Origin: Diphasiastrum complanatum | Lineage: Eukaryota > Streptophyta > Lycopodiopsida > Lycopodiales > Lycopodiaceae | Reading direction: 5' to 3' | Assembly: GCA_029204225.1 (NCBI GenBank) | Contig: CM055102.1 | Location: 1,051,863 to 1,115,862, forward strand | DNA: 64,000 nt | Shown here: positions 21,123-33,665 of the stretch, in pieces | Layout of the letters: each line of letters begins with the position of its first letter | Position numbering within the stretch: the stretch's first letter is position 1 | Position numbers and translations under genes: made by a program | Notes under the pieces: generated by a model | What the model saw: only the letters and a program-made list of their open reading frames with translations | What the model was told of the DNA's origin: nothing | The model's database searches: none

Positions 21123-23980
21123 ATAGCATATGCAAGCAAAGAGAAGTGAAGACTCGAAGGCTCAAGACAATTCTCTATTCTTTTGAAAACTTGGTGGTTT
21201 ACATGGAAATGTTAATGGAGTACTAATAGATGTTCAAGTGCGAATGTACACATCTCTTAGAAACTGATGTGTCGGTTCTTATTGATAATTAATTAGCTAA
21301 TTACAACAAATAATAAAATTATTTATGTACAAATGCTGATGTGGCATCCTACTCATGCGGCCTTAATCCAATAAGTATCAAGCCCATGGGAGGTTACAAC
21401 ATTTAGATGAGGTGCGAATAGTTCGGGTCATCGAAAATATTATCTTAGGATTAGACTTTTTCTTAAAGTGTGTCATTTCAAATCTGTCAATCGTTTAAAG
21501 GTCTGTCCTTGTTGGCCCTTCGATATGTCATTGGACCTCTGATATGTCATTGGACCATATGGATAATCTTAAGTTTGCTGCAACCGTTAATATTGTTTCT
21601 TATTCAAATAATTGTCTTCGACATTTGAATGGGTTGATTATGTATTTGCATTATAATTATATCATTTTGCGAAAAAATGCATGTAATAGGGTATTACAAT
21701 ATTTAGACTCAAACTTTGGCTCTAGAAGGTGGATCACACGAAAATTTCTTTAGAAAAATACCTTTTAAAGTAGTGGTCATATAGGTTTAAAAGGAAACGC
21801 TTGAATAGTGTGTTTTCAATAAAATCATTCATGCATGTATAGCCTTACATTTGGTTTGGAAGTTGAAGCATGTTGGCTGATTCTGACAAATTCCCAAGAT
21901 ACTCGGACAGAGCAACTCAAGAGCACCTCTCACCTTAGACCGAGGAGGTCTTTGAGAAGAGGAGACTAATGAAGACTGAGAGTCGAGTATGAGAGCCAAG
22001 AAATACTAGCTAGGAAAAACAAGTAAGAACTGTGTAAGCCTCATGGTGAATCCCGGAAGATGGAATGACCATGTAGGAACTAGTATTTCTAAGCAAATGC
22101 AATAAATAAAAGTAGACCCCTCTTAAAGAAAGTAGAGTGAGCCACCTATTGATGGTGACCTCTAGTGGAGAGCAATATTCCACTTGTAATTTGTGAAATG
22201 TGGAAATTTCACTAGGATGTCACCTAAGGAGCTCTCTTGCTTATTTAAGAGACTCCCTCTTTGTGAAGAGGAGCTTTTGCATTGTATCTACTCCATGCTT
22301 AATAAGAAGATTTTCCATGAGTTTGATGCTACACTAAGCTCCTTGATCATGATGGTTTTCTTGAGTGATGCCCCTATGATCATGCCCTTCCATTCATATT
22401 GTGTGTGGTTGTGGATTTAGAGTGGATTAGTTTTCTTGCTTTCCTAGTTGTGGATTAGATTTCTTGTTTTGTTGTGGATTAATGTAGGAGCCAACATTCA
22501 AGTAAACTAAATAGGCTGGATCTGTGGTGTGATTCTTGCATATCTCTGTACAATCCAGTTCTTGATGTTCTTGGGATGTCCAAGAATCAAAAGGCTGGTT
22601 GGTTTCTTGATTCTTGGACTTCTAACATGTTGTAGATTAGTTTCTTGTTTCTTGTTTTGTCAATATATGCAAGGTAGTTCGGTGTTAATGTAGTGTAGGC
22701 TCTGATTTCAGTCCGTTTTAAGTGTAGGGAGTTGTAGAATCTGTAGAAGATTCATTGGTTTGTTTATTGATCTGTGAATGAGCGTTCTTGGCTTGCATCC
22801 ATGTAGAATGTAAGTGCGTTCAAGATCGACGTCCTTGAGTTGTCCTCTGACAGGCAGGACATAAAGAAAATACTAAAATGACACTCTGTCCTTTCTGCCT
22901 AGGTTGGCATTGTTAAATCAAGAAGACATCTAACGAATGTCTTTAAGCCTAGTAACAGGCAGAAACAGTTCTGAAGAAGTAGAAAGAATCAGATAAACGA
23001 GTAAACAACAGGTCCTCTGGAGTAGGGGATCTGTCAACAAAGCAGTTACAAAGTGCAAAATTAATATTAATTGTTACATGGATGATTCAAAAGAGTGATC
23101 GCAAAAAAATTACAATAAATTTTTAGATTTTTTTATGATTTGTTTTATTCTTCCACGGGCACAACAATGTTTTGTGGATTTGAAATTTTATATAAATCGC
23201 TTTGTAGTTTTTTCTTAAATCTCCCCATTTTAAGTTCATTGTATTTTAGTTTTTTGTTACCATTCTTTAAACCTCTATAACTTTTCTATTTGACCTCAGT
23301 GAAGTGATCAAAATGACAAGTTGAACATTGTAATTACTAAAATTCATATTTCTCAGTTGTAATTTGTTGCATTTGTATATTGGACCATTTTAAAAAATTG
23401 GTGGACATTGGAAACAGGCCACTAATAAACACAACCCTCCTCAAGAGAACCGTCTTAACCATGGATTTTGGACCAACATTTAGTCATGAGGGAGCAATTC
23501 CAAGTTACAAATAATTTTATTCTACGAATGTTGCAAAATATGAAGATGACTCATGAAGCAGATGAGGAAAATTTGTGGAGACTAATTTGCTAGTCTACCT
23601 TGCAAGCAAGACAAAATTTTGGATTCTGATATGAGATTTAATGAACCATTCACATGAATCCATGCCCTTTCAATCTTATGTAATCATTTACTCATTTCTA
23701 ATGTGATTTCATGGAGATCTTATGTCTTTTGCTTCTTATGAAAATGCTATCTTGATTGCTTTGCATTTTTCTTGCTCTAGCTTTAATTCTATAATTATTG
23801 CTATTTGCTTGGATTTTGCACATGACAAAAGATGATATAAATTCTTGTGCCATGGAAGAAATATCCAAAGGTGGGACATCTTCACACTTGTAGCCACATG
23901 CAATCTGAAAATTGATGATGATTGCCACATAGGCAAAATGTTCAACACAAATAAATACTTATTTTAAAACTACTTGTGTA
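21123..23980. other. Non-coding stretch
   Basis: No gene recognised on either strand; open frames are short and without family features. The part left of 23989 could include the 3' untranslated region of the neprosin fragment. The AT-rich composition and scattered TTTCTTGATTCTTG words suggest old repeat sequence, but I cannot assign it. Confidence 0.4.
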
Positions 23981-23988
23981 CCATCCCA

Positions 23989-24221
23989 TTAAGGGTGCTT
24001 GATGCAACCAGGGCCGCCAAAAAAGAAATAACTCCCCCAATCGGTAAAACCTCCTTGTTGAACTGAACTATTATAACAATTTGCATGGCTCACAAATTTA
24101 TTTTGCAAAGTGGCATTGAAGAATGTTTTGGAGGAATCAGCATATTTCACACATCTTTGGTAAGCTGCCAAAGGGTACCCTTTATCTGGAAATGCACCTG
24201 AGCCCATAGCCGTGGCTTTTT
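23989..24221 (-). pseudogene. Neprosin-domain protein, C-terminal fragment
   Basis: The minus strand encodes ATAMGSGAFPDKGYPLAAYQ, then YADSSKTFFNATLQNKF, a SHANCYNSS segment and WGSYFFFGGPGCIKHP before TGA. This matches the end of plant neprosin (DUF239) proteins, which close with MGSG-x-F-P, N-C-Y-D and W-G-x-Y-F-Y-Y-G-G-P-G. Neprosins are plant glutamic peptidases, first known from pitcher-plant fluid; the catalytic glutamates lie further N-terminal and are not present here. Only ~80 residues remain. A stop (TAG) stands about eleven codons before the MGSG, and no further neprosin exon was recognised up to 27 kb. This is the only host-type gene fragment I recognise in the window; probably a pseudogene or last exon. 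Confidence 0.75.
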
Positions 24222-24885
24222 GGCCAGCTATCTACCCAACTTCCATCTGAAACCTGGAATGACTTCATAGCTGGACCATGCCTTATAGTGTTGGTGTTGT
24301 CTGTGTAAGGCTGTAGTCTTCTTTTTTCTTGAAGCTTGTTGCAGATTTCTATTTTGCGATGACTCTACCAGTAGTAATAGTTGAATATATGTGGCTACAA
24401 GCCAATTCAAACTCCTTGCTTGAGAACTGGATACTCCTCTCCTAGACTCCATTATAGTTCCTTATCAAAAACCTGTAATATAATGTAGGAGGAATCAAAG
24501 AGTTAAACCAAAAGTGCTTTTGAAAATTAAAAAAAGACCACTTTCAAGGGCTAGTCTCTACACATTCAACACTATAATCTAACTAGAGAGCAAAAAAATA
24601 AAGCTCAAATCATTATGACTTGACATTGGAGGATAGATCCAAGCATCTATATTTAAACCTGAAGGTAAATATCAATAGAAGGACTCAACAATAGACTCGC
24701 AAATCTAAATTTGATACTTGACCTAGTTTATAAATATCATGTAACCAAACCTGGCAATCACAAATCAGTTTCCAATCTATCAATAGTGTAGCAAATGAAT
24801 CTCGTGATTCGTAAGGATCCAAATTTACACAAGACTATTGGATTTGATGGTTAAATTTAAATCTAATGAAGAAATAGAGTCAATC

Positions 24886-26640
24886 AACCTTGTCTTTGAG
24901 CAACTCATAGGTCAAGCCTGTCCACCCCATATTCCAAATGGCTACATCATTTTTTTCGTTTTTAAAAGATTCTTTTTTTGCAATTGTTTCAATCAATCTT
25001 GTCTTTGAGCAACTCATAGGTCAAAGCTGTCCACCCTATATTCCAAATGGCTACATCATTTTGTTTCATTTTTAAAAGATTCTTTTTTTGCAATTGTTTC
25101 ATTGCAAGATTATTTAGGAAGACCCAAAAAAAAAAACCAAAATAGTAAAAAAATTCAATCAGACAACCTTGCCTTTGGCCACCAGTGTCTCCACCACATA
25201 CTATAAATGGGTGTATCGTATTGCCCATTTTCTAGAAGGCTCTCTTTTTCTCTATATGCAATTGTTCATTGTACTATTATATTTGGATGACATTAAGAAA
25301 TCAAGCATAAATCAAAAAATTCTAAAACTAATAAAAAAGATTAGATCAAACAACCTTGCCTTTGAGCAATTGATAAGTCAAGGCTCCCCACCACATATTC
25401 CAAATAAATACATCATTTGTCCATTTAAAAGAGATTCTCATTTGTTCTATCTACAATTGTTTCATTCTGATAATCTATTAGGGATGAGCCCAAGAAGCAC
25501 ATCCAAAAATTAAAAGAAGTACACCTAATTAAAACAACGGAATCATCCAACTTTGCCTTTGGACAAGTCTCTCCAACATCTATTCCAAACGGGCTCATTC
25601 AGAAGAGAATCTCTTTTGTTTTCAATTTTTATATTGTAGTATTACATTTGTGACAAAAGATCTTTCATGTAGATATGCTATAGAACTTCACATAAGCTAT
25701 CAAATTCAATAACTCACAGCAAGCTGAAAAGAGGTGTACTTGAAACCAATCAAAGCAACAAGAGAAGTTGCAGTCTCTTTCTAGAATAGTCACCATATGC
25801 ATAGCTCTTCTTCTTCCTCCATGGCAAGGCTACCATTATGGGACCAAGTCCCGACGCCTATTACAACACATGACTTTTGCATGCCACATTAGACTTAGTA
25901 TAGAAAATAACGTGCACACACGACAAGATGGCTATGTATAGAAAGAATTGAATTCTTACTAATGATTTAAACTTTTCGCTTTTATTTTAACAGTAAAACA
26001 TTAGAAAAAACTAAACCTAATAAAAAAAAATTGGATTATCCAACCTTGCTTTTGAGTAATTGACATGTTAAGGCTCCACCACATATTCCAAGTGGGTAAA
26101 ATTTTTTGTTATTTTAAAGAGGTTCTCATGTGTTCTGCAGTACTTTCATTGTAGTGTCAAATTTGGGATGACCCCAAAAAATGAAGCCAATGATAAAATG
26201 TTTGAGTGATTGGTAGTTCTAGGCTCCTCATCACATATTCCAAATGGGTACATCATTTTGTGCATTTTAAAGAGACTTTGTTTAGTCCTATTTGGAATTC
26301 AAATGTAGTACTTGGGATGTCCCCAAGAAACAAGGCCACAAATAAAAAAAAACTATTAATGTAACAAAAGAAATCGAATCTAATGTTCAATCTTTTTTTT
26401 TGCAATTGATATGTCAAGGCTCCACAAATTCCAAATAAGTACATTGTTCTATCCATTTTAAAGAGATACTCTTTTGTCCTATTTTGTAATTCTTTCATTA
26501 TACTATAGTATTTCATGAGATCCCAAGAAATAAGACAAAATCAGAAAAATCCAAATCCAATAAAAAATGAATCAACCAACCTTGCCTTTTTCGGACACCA
26601 AAAATTGAAGTGAACACTTCAAAGAGATTTTCTATTGTAC
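24886..26640 (-). repeat. Degenerate tandem array derived from a coding exon
   Basis: Eight or nine diverged units start near 24886, 24989, 25163, 25350, 25548, 26040, 26208, 26385 and 26577, with spacing of 103-198 bp apart from one larger gap. On the minus strand each carries a short peptide-like segment. Units 1, 2 and 4 read NDVAIWNMGWTGLTYELLKD, NDVAIWNIGWTALTYELLKD and NDVFIWNMWWGALTYQLLKG; others show frameshifted or stop-containing versions. The spacer holds T-rich tracts and GGGATC/TTGGG words. I do not recognise the peptide. It lies just upstream of the neprosin fragment on the same strand. Confidence 0.6.
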
Positions 26641-27429
26641 TCAAGAGATCATCACAGAATGCTTGATAAACCCTCCTCAATAATGTGGATTTCATTTTAT
26701 CTCCATCGAGTTTGATTTCTGTCACTAGAACACATTTATTGGAATAGCCAATCATTTGCTTCTATTGTTCAAAAAACTATATCATATCCCTATTGGGTAT
26801 TAGTATGTGTTGGAAAATTTTCCATGTTTTTGCTACTATTTTCTACTTATAGTCTTTGTTACTGGTATTTAAAACTTATGTGCTCTATGCATCCCTACTT
26901 AAATTGGTTGACCTTTGTGTTTTTGCTGGTTCTACGATTCAACGGACTTAGTGCTAGCCATCATAGCCTCTAGTGTGCACATTTTAGAAATACTCACATA
27001 GGACAAGAGACAAGAAAACAACTCACGTGAGATTTGCCCAACACTTACTAATGTGAAAAAAATAATGAGGGTTAGCCTCTATTCCATAAGTTATCTAATT
27101 AAACAAGGTAGATACTACATAACGATGCACTTGTAATTGTACTAAAGTGCCAATAACTATAAATACACCAAGAGTGCTAGACATAATGAGTAGTTTTGTT
27201 TGATAACAAAAGCTACTTTTAAAAGATAAACAAATGCTAATTAACTTAGACTTTTAAGGAAATATTGGCTCAAAATAGGAAATGCAAAACTTTTGAAATT
27301 CAAGCTACTTTTAAATGATAGACAAATGCTACTTAACTTAGACTTCTAAGTTTATGTATTCGTCTCATTTTTGATAAAACCTTATCATAGGGAGATTGTT
27401 GTCTCATCCCATATTGAGCCAATAGTCTT
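26641..27429. other. Non-coding stretch between the array and gypsy copy C
   Basis: No gene recognised. The minus-strand open frame 26513-26755 overlaps the end of the tandem array and has no family signature. Confidence 0.4.
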
Positions 27430-28437
27430 GTGAACATATCCATCGGAGAGTTCCTGTGGATTGCAGCACATGCCAAGAGCGTTTTGGTTAAATTGCTGAA
27501 CACGGACCCTGAAACAACAACAAGAGAACCCTTGTATAGTGACAGGTACAAGGAGACAAGCAATGTCCTCCACATTGGAACAACATGGGAGAGTGAGCAA
27601 CACAACATCACCCTTCCAATCAAGCACAAGCGATACGAGGATGAAGTAGCAATGGTGGTAGATGGATGATCCAATGTAAATATGATCTCCCTACCTTGTA
27701 TTATAAATGGGACCTAAAAGGGCTTAAACCGAAGAAGTTTGCTATCAAACTAGCTGATCAATCTTGCATATGATCTAAGAGTGTAGTTGAGGATATACTG
27801 GTGAAGATAGAGGGAGTGCAATTTGTGATCACTTTCGTGGTCATGAGAATCCCAGAATCTCCTTTCTCCTATCGAGTCTTACTAGGAAGATCTTGGTTGA
27901 GAGTTGTGCAAGTGGTTCACAACTGGGGTACCAAAAAACTCACCTTTGAGAACCTAGAGCAGTCAGGTAACCACGTGGGTGGTGAACTCTTTCATTCCTA
28001 AAGCTGATGATGATGATTCACCCACTACCGATCACAATATTGATTGTTTCAAGAAAATCAAGGGTGTTCATTATGATTCACAAACAGATATAGTGTGATG
28101 AACAAAAGCATTAGCAACAATTGACTGTATGGTTGGGCGCACATGTCAACAAGATTCAGATTCAGAACCCATCACCTCATCTCCGAAAGGTTACACCCTA
28201 GACATGCCAATCACATACGGGGTGAACATGATGAATGTTGCATGGCTTGTTGCGGTACCAACTCTTGAACTAATCGAAGATGATCTGGTACCATGGCAAC
28301 ATGCACTTTCTTATAATGAAAAAGCTGAGCTGACCAAACGAACAGATCTCGTGACACATGGATCCTATGCGCTATGGCACACAAAAATACCAGCGAACCA
28401 CCGATTTACATACTCATCACATATCCACATTGGATAG
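27430..28437 (+). pseudogene. Gypsy copy C: protease region, broken
   Basis: Diverged relative of 6540-7450 in copy A: a YKETSNVLHIGTTWESEQHN stretch, the protease start AMVVDG interrupted by TGA two bases later, FVITFVVMRIPESPFSYRVL, LGRSWLRVVQVVHNWG and later PITYGVNMMNVAWL with DDLVPWQHALSYN. Here the LGR-x-W-L motif is intact, unlike copy A. Several stops and frameshifts. It then jumps directly to RNase H, so RT (equivalent of about 7480-8945 in copy A) has been deleted. Confidence 0.85.
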
Positions 28438-28781
28438 AGGAAGCCCTACAAGATTTTCAGAAGCTCAAAGAAACATTGATTTCAGCGCTGATCTTACGAC
28501 TGTCCAATTGGACTATTGAGCTTCATGTGTATATAGATGCATCGAATTATGCTATCGAAGCCATCTTGACCCAGCCAAGAGAGCACAAAAAGTATTTTCC
28601 TATCCATTTTATTAGCCGACAGCTCAACGATGTAGAAATGAACTACTCAACAACGGAACGAGAGGCACTTGCAATGATCTTTACGATCAAGAAATGTAGA
28701 CACCTATTTTGCATTTTTTACGGACCATCAACCCTTGCTGTATCTAGTGAACAAGATCTGAAACACCAAAAGAATCACTAG
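28374..28781 (+). pseudogene. Gypsy copy C: RNase H
   Basis: Open stretch of 135 residues: HWIEEALQDFQKLKETLISA (end of RT connection), HVYIDASNYAIEAILTQP with the first RNase H Asp, then FISRQLNDVEMNYSTTEREA with the catalytic Glu in the TEREAL motif, and ALAMIFTIKKCRHLFCIFYG. Ends at TAG. It extends beyond the point where copy A is truncated. Confidence 0.85.
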
Positions 28782-28940
28782 ATGGTTACTCTTGTTGTTG
28801 GAGTTTAACCTGATGATGAGTTACCAAATGCTGCCTTATTTTAGGTCGACACTATACTAGATTGGGACATAGATATTGTTGGATATTTAATACAAGGCCA
28901 ACTAGACAAGTCATTATCTAAGACAGAACAATGGAAGCTA

Positions 28941-29215
28941 GTGCTGAATACTCAACCTTATCAATTGATTGCCGGTCAGTTATATCCAAGGAGACCCGAT
29001 GACATCCTCCAAAGATTTGTTCTTCCCCATGAAACCACCCAGATTATCTCGCTATCACATGAAGGCATGGGTGGTGGTCCTTTTGCAATGGAGATTAGCA
29101 AGATCTTACAATCTGGTTGCTGGTGGCCAACGATTTGCAAGGATACAAAAGAATACTTGAAAAAATGTGATGTGTGTCAACGAGCCAGGAGTCCCACTTG
29201 AAGAAACAAAACATT
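28941..29215 (+). pseudogene. Gypsy copy C: integrase zinc-binding domain
   Basis: An 86-residue frame with the H2C2 integrase N-terminal domain: LYPRRPDDILQRFVLP, ISLSHEGMGGGPFA, then GCWWPTICKDTKEYLKKC and CDVCQRARSPT. The His and both Cys of the finger can be seen. It ends at TGA after SPT and the catalytic core is absent; retroelement similarity stops near 29240. Confidence 0.85.
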
Positions 29216-29239
29216 TCTAGTTACAAAGCCTTGCTAGCT

Positions 29240-30190
29240 TTCATCCCTCTTCCTGACGAAGATGTTCGCGAACATGAAAGTCAAGAGACACGAAGCACGA
29301 AAGATTCGTGAATACTTGACGAGAAGACACGAACATGAAAGATCTGCGAACGAGAATCTTTTGTGGTCCAAAACGAGAAAGTCAGATGACGGAAACGAAA
29401 CCAACGACGCGACACGAAAAATGTCGCAAAACTTTTGTTGCCCTCACACCCCAAAGAGTAACAGCCAAGATCATGCAAGTACCCAGAAGTATAGATATCT
29501 GACCTGATGGCAGATACAATCTAGGTCATGGCTAATCTGCCACTCTTGTAATTTTCTGATTAGTTGTAGATATTTAGTCACTCTAATCTTAAAAGTTTCA
29601 TGGAACGACTATATACTTGCTGGATGATACTTGACATATATGACAGAATACACATACAGTGTAGTAGTTTGATGCTAGTAAGCAATCAAGACGAAACACA
29701 GACAAGAAATCCGCCTGCGAGCTAGACGTGTTCTGTGATCAGAATCCATAGAGATCCACAAGTCTGCTAGTAAGCGAGACATCCATTCGTGAGAGAACCG
29801 TGTTTCTCTCACGCCAACGCACTGCGTGGATCTGCATGCAGTGCTTGAAGAATCAAAGAAAATCAATAGATGATCTTGTAGCCATTGTGCACATGTCTTC
29901 TTTTTCATTGTATCATCTTGTATGCAAATGTGTCTGCTATTATTCGTGTGTCTCTTTCTCCCATTGATTTCAATTCCGCACATTGGTTGAATTTGTTGAA
30001 TGCTGCATTAATTTATAAACGTAGATCAGTAGTGCCTGACTACATTCTGGAGGACTGTAGGACTGGCTCAGCTGGCAGTGTCCACCGACCACATCTGAAC
30101 TCCATCCGAATCGCAAGAGAATCCGCGGTCGCGACTGTTTCGCGATCTCATCTCCCATCACCACTAGGACCAACTTTGACGTATCCCATC
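29240..30190. other. Non-coding stretch between gypsy C and copia C1
   Basis: No gene. Between 29260 and 29420 there are repeated TTCGCGAA, CACGAA and CGAACATGAAAG words, like those in the C1 LTR. 29880-30180 has a transcript-leader look but no primer site. Possibly fragments of further LTRs. Confidence 0.4.
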
Positions 30191-31050
30191 TATAGGAAAA
30201 ATAGTAATTATTTTTCCACAAAGAACACAATGCAAGTTTGAATAAATCAAACTAATATCAATGTCTTCAATCACGATTTTATCTTATCTATGTACTAATA
30301 AAATAGTATTTGTTCTGATTGAATATGCGTGCGAAAATTATATGCAGAAGTAAGAGACAACTTAAGACAATTTAGACAATAAGAAACTATTGATCAAAAA
30401 CGAATTTTTATAACTTTGAATTTGATTCATCAATATACATCTCTTGTTGTCTTATCTCGTTGTTGTGTCTCTGATTGAGTGAGTGTGTTACAACGAGTAG
30501 TGCACATGTATTTATATTGCTACAGGACAAGTCTTTTGGCCTTTTATTTATAGGTCTTTTGGCCTTTCCATGTTGTAACAGTATATATCTAACCATTTAT
30601 GATGGTTGATATTCAACTAGATGCTCTATTTCCAGGCTTGAATAAAATCTGTTTGCAAATAATTCACGACAAATCATCTCTTCGTTTCAGTTTCACGAAT
30701 TGTTCGCGACACTTGTCTCTTCGCGACATTTTCGTCTTTCCCGAATTGTTCACGATAGATGACAATTTTTGAGCTTGAAGAAGAAATCTAGAATATTTCA
30801 TGAACTGTTTGATATAGTTTTGCGACAGGTGAGCTTGAAGAACAGTCCGGAAAATTTCGCGAATTGTTCGTGATAATTTTGCGACAGTTGAGGCTTGAAC
30901 AAGAAACAAAATATTTTGTGACAAGATTTTGTTCATGAATCTTTTGAGCTTAAATAAACAAGAAAGCCTCGTGCTTCTACAAGTAGCTGTTTTGCAAATT
31001 GTTTATGAATCTTTTCAAGTTGATCACGAATAGAAATGTTTCAAGTTCAC
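30191..31050 (-). repeat. 3' LTR of minus-strand copia C1
   Basis: Left edge TATAGGAAAAATAG corresponds to TGTAGGAAAAATAG of the isolated copy at 19996. The right edge is placed near 31050, where on the minus strand a purine-rich GAGAAAGAAACGAACG precedes TGAACTTGAAAC; that choice is tentative. It contains a field of TTCGCGAA-like palindromes (30690-30870). No 5' LTR of C1 is visible. Confidence 0.65.
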
Positions 31051-32165
31051 GTTCGTTTCTTTCTCATCCTTTGTCAAGTAAACTGCGCGCTTTGTTTGTA
31101 GAATCAAGATCTGTCTGATCAACAAAGCTGTACTTAGTGGCTTTGTAAATATATCAACTGTCATTTTCTCTGTGGGTATGAAGACTGTCTTCAATATCTT
31201 CTTCTTCTCGACTAAGTCCCGAATCACATGATACTTGATTGCTATGTGCTTCGTTTTCGAGTGCAATACAGGATCTTTTGTAAGATAGATTGCTAAAGTG
31301 TTATCCATTAACAAGACATAAGATTCAGAACTAGATTCATCAAATCCTTGCAATATCTATTTAATTCAGATCAGCTCATTTTCCATCTTGGCTGCTGCTA
31401 CATATTCTGCTTCACAAGAAGATTGAGCTACTGCTATTTGCTTCTTGCTAATCCAGAGTATGGCTGCGCCAGATGCTAGAGTACAACCTCCTGAAATACT
31501 TTTTCTATCATCCTTCATGGATGGCTAGCTTGCGTCACTATAAGACTCGATGTGAAATCCAGCTTCCTTCAAATAACACAGTCCATAGTCTTTCGCTTCC
31601 TGTAGATATTGTAGTACTCTCTTTGCCAACTTCCAATGTAACGATCCTGGATTCTGATTATATTGGCTCAGCCTATATACTGTAGATGTTATATCAGGTC
31701 TGGTGTTGTCTGCTAGATATAACAATGATCCAATTAGCCTACAACAGGGTGTTTTGGCCAATTGTTCCTCTTCCTCGAGACTCTACGGACAATCTGCCTT
31801 GCTCAGTATTGTTTCAAGTATCATGGGAGTATGCACACCTTTGCATTCGACCATGTTGAAGTCTTCAATGATCTTTTGAGTGTACTTTCGTTGATGAAGA
31901 TACAACTTACCACCTTCAAAGTCTCTCACGATCTGCAAGCCTAGATAGATTTTAGCTTCTCCTAGGTCAGCGATCTCAAATATTTTAGAAATGTCTCTTT
32001 TGACATCTGAACTTAACTTATCTCTTCTTGAAAAGATAAGTGTGTCATCAACATAAACAACTAGAATGATTATTTTATTTTGGACATGCTTGATATCGAC
32101 ATTTGATTCAGCAAATAGAGGTTTGAAGCCTATGGAATGTAGTGCTTCGTCCTTCTTTCTATACC
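31051..32165 (-). pseudogene. Copia C1: RT C-terminus and RNase H, broken
   Basis: From right to left the minus strand shows ILVVYVDDTLIF (RT catalytic motif near 32060), then LIGSLLYLADNTRPDITSTV and HWKLAKRVLQYLQEAKDYGL (connection), a YSDAS strand of RNase H, and finally LHSKTKHIAIKYHVIRDLVE with VDIFTKPLS, the usual copia end. Frames change at least twice. The RT N-terminal half is missing because a deletion near 32165 joins RT to integrase. Confidence 0.85.
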
Positions 32166-32760
32166 ATTGTCATCATGCGTCTTGAAACTTCCATCAATGT
32201 ATGATTCCTTCATTCAGCTATTCCATTATGCTGAGGTGTGTAAGATGCAGTCTTCATGTGCATAATACCTCGATCAGTATAGTAAGCTTTGAATTTGTTG
32301 GAAATGTACTCACCTCCATGATCTATGTGAATCTGCTTTATTTTATTGCCTGTCTGCTTTTCAGCCCAATTCGTATACTCAACTAATTTCTCAAAAGCTT
32401 TAGATTTGTTACGAATAAAGTATACTACAACGAACTTGTTGAAGTCATCAATAAACGTAATGAAGTACTTTGCATCACCCAATGACAATACTCCAAATGT
32501 TCAACAAATATCTGAATGCACAGTTTCAAGTACCTTAGTTGCTTTATAAACATCCTTACTGAAAGGTGTTCTAGTCATCTTGTCTTTAAGACAACATTCA
32601 CATGTAGTTCGAATATCTCTACTTTTGATTTTGACTCCTTGAATGCTTTGACTTTTATTGGCTTGGTACAAGGCTTTCATGTTCATGTGACATGGCCTCT
32701 TGTGCCACAGTACATCTATTGATTCCTTGATTGGTTTATTCAATTCGAGTTCGAATGTTC
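32166..32760 (-). pseudogene. Copia C1: integrase
   Basis: GAG-pre-integrase and core are recognisable: VLWHKRPCHMNMKALYQ and CECCLKDKMTR (zinc-binding C-x2-C), then ETVHSDIC (first core Asp), YFITFIDDFNKFVVVYFIR, IHIDHGGEYISNKFK (second Asp) and TPQHNGIAE (catalytic Glu). So the three acidic residues of the D,D-35-E core are present, but the coding sequence is split by a frameshift near 32500 and the C-terminal domain is lost. Confidence 0.85.
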
Positions 32761-32779
32761 AGGTGATATAAATTTTCTT

Positions 32780-33665
32780 CTCTGTTGCCTTTAGCAACCT
32801 GGTTATCAGAATCTTCCTCGAACAATTAACAAGAGTTCTTCATGAAGGTTATGGACATTCCTGTATCGACTATCTTAGCAACAGATAGAAGATCTTCATC
32901 AAGAGTACGGACATAGAGAACTTCCTCTAGTCTCTTGTGTCTCTGATTCGTGTCTAGCCATAGTACACCAGTTTCATCAACCACATGTTTAGAACCGTCT
33001 TCAAGTATAATGAATCTCGGATAGTTTGTCAAAATTCTTCTGTTGTTTTCCAGATTGTTGTTCATTAGTCTTAGACTCATTCTTCTTAGATGACTCCCTC
33101 TTAAACTTAGACTTCTTAGAAGGTTTATTCTTCTAAGTAAATAGAGCATTTTCTGAATCACCATTGTTGTCATAGTGTTCACGAGCTTCTAATTCCTCCT
33201 TAACTCTGTCTATTTCCTTTTGAAGTCTCATTGTCGCATCTTTCGCCAATAAGATTTGAGTTGTGTGGAATGACCTGTGTATGGCTCAAAGAAAATAACT
33301 AAGCTGTTTTTCCTTAGAAATTGTATTTTCTGCACCAGAATTTTGTAAGAAAATAAACAGATCTTTAATCTTTCACACGAATGTGTTTAGGTCTTTGTCG
33401 TCCCACTGTAGATAAGTTAATTGGTCTTCCAAGAACATGATCTGATTACGAGATCGAGTCTCATTCTTGGTTTGCAATTCTTCCCATAAATCCTTTGTGT
33501 CAAAATATTAAAAAATCTATCTAATGTTGTGAGTATGGGTACTAAAAATGCCAAAGATGAATTGAGCTCTTTTGGCTTAGTAAAGACCCATCTTAGAATA
33601 AACTGTTCAAGGTAGGTAGAAGTAGAAACTTGAGCTACCATAGGAATTGCCATTTGTACTTTACA
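32780..33665 (-). pseudogene. Copia C1: gag C-terminus and protease tail
   Basis: The protease end reads FIILEDGSKHVVDETGVLWL, EEVLYVRTLDEDLLSVAKIV and MSITFMKNSC. Upstream, a gag segment (QIMFLEDQLTYLQWDDKDLN, ILLAKDATMRLQKEIDRVKE) is homologous to the gag of the duplicated element at 56-58 kb, placing C1 in the same family. The gag is cut at about 33665 where the LTR of X1 begins, so X1 probably inserted here. Multiple stops. Confidence 0.8.
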
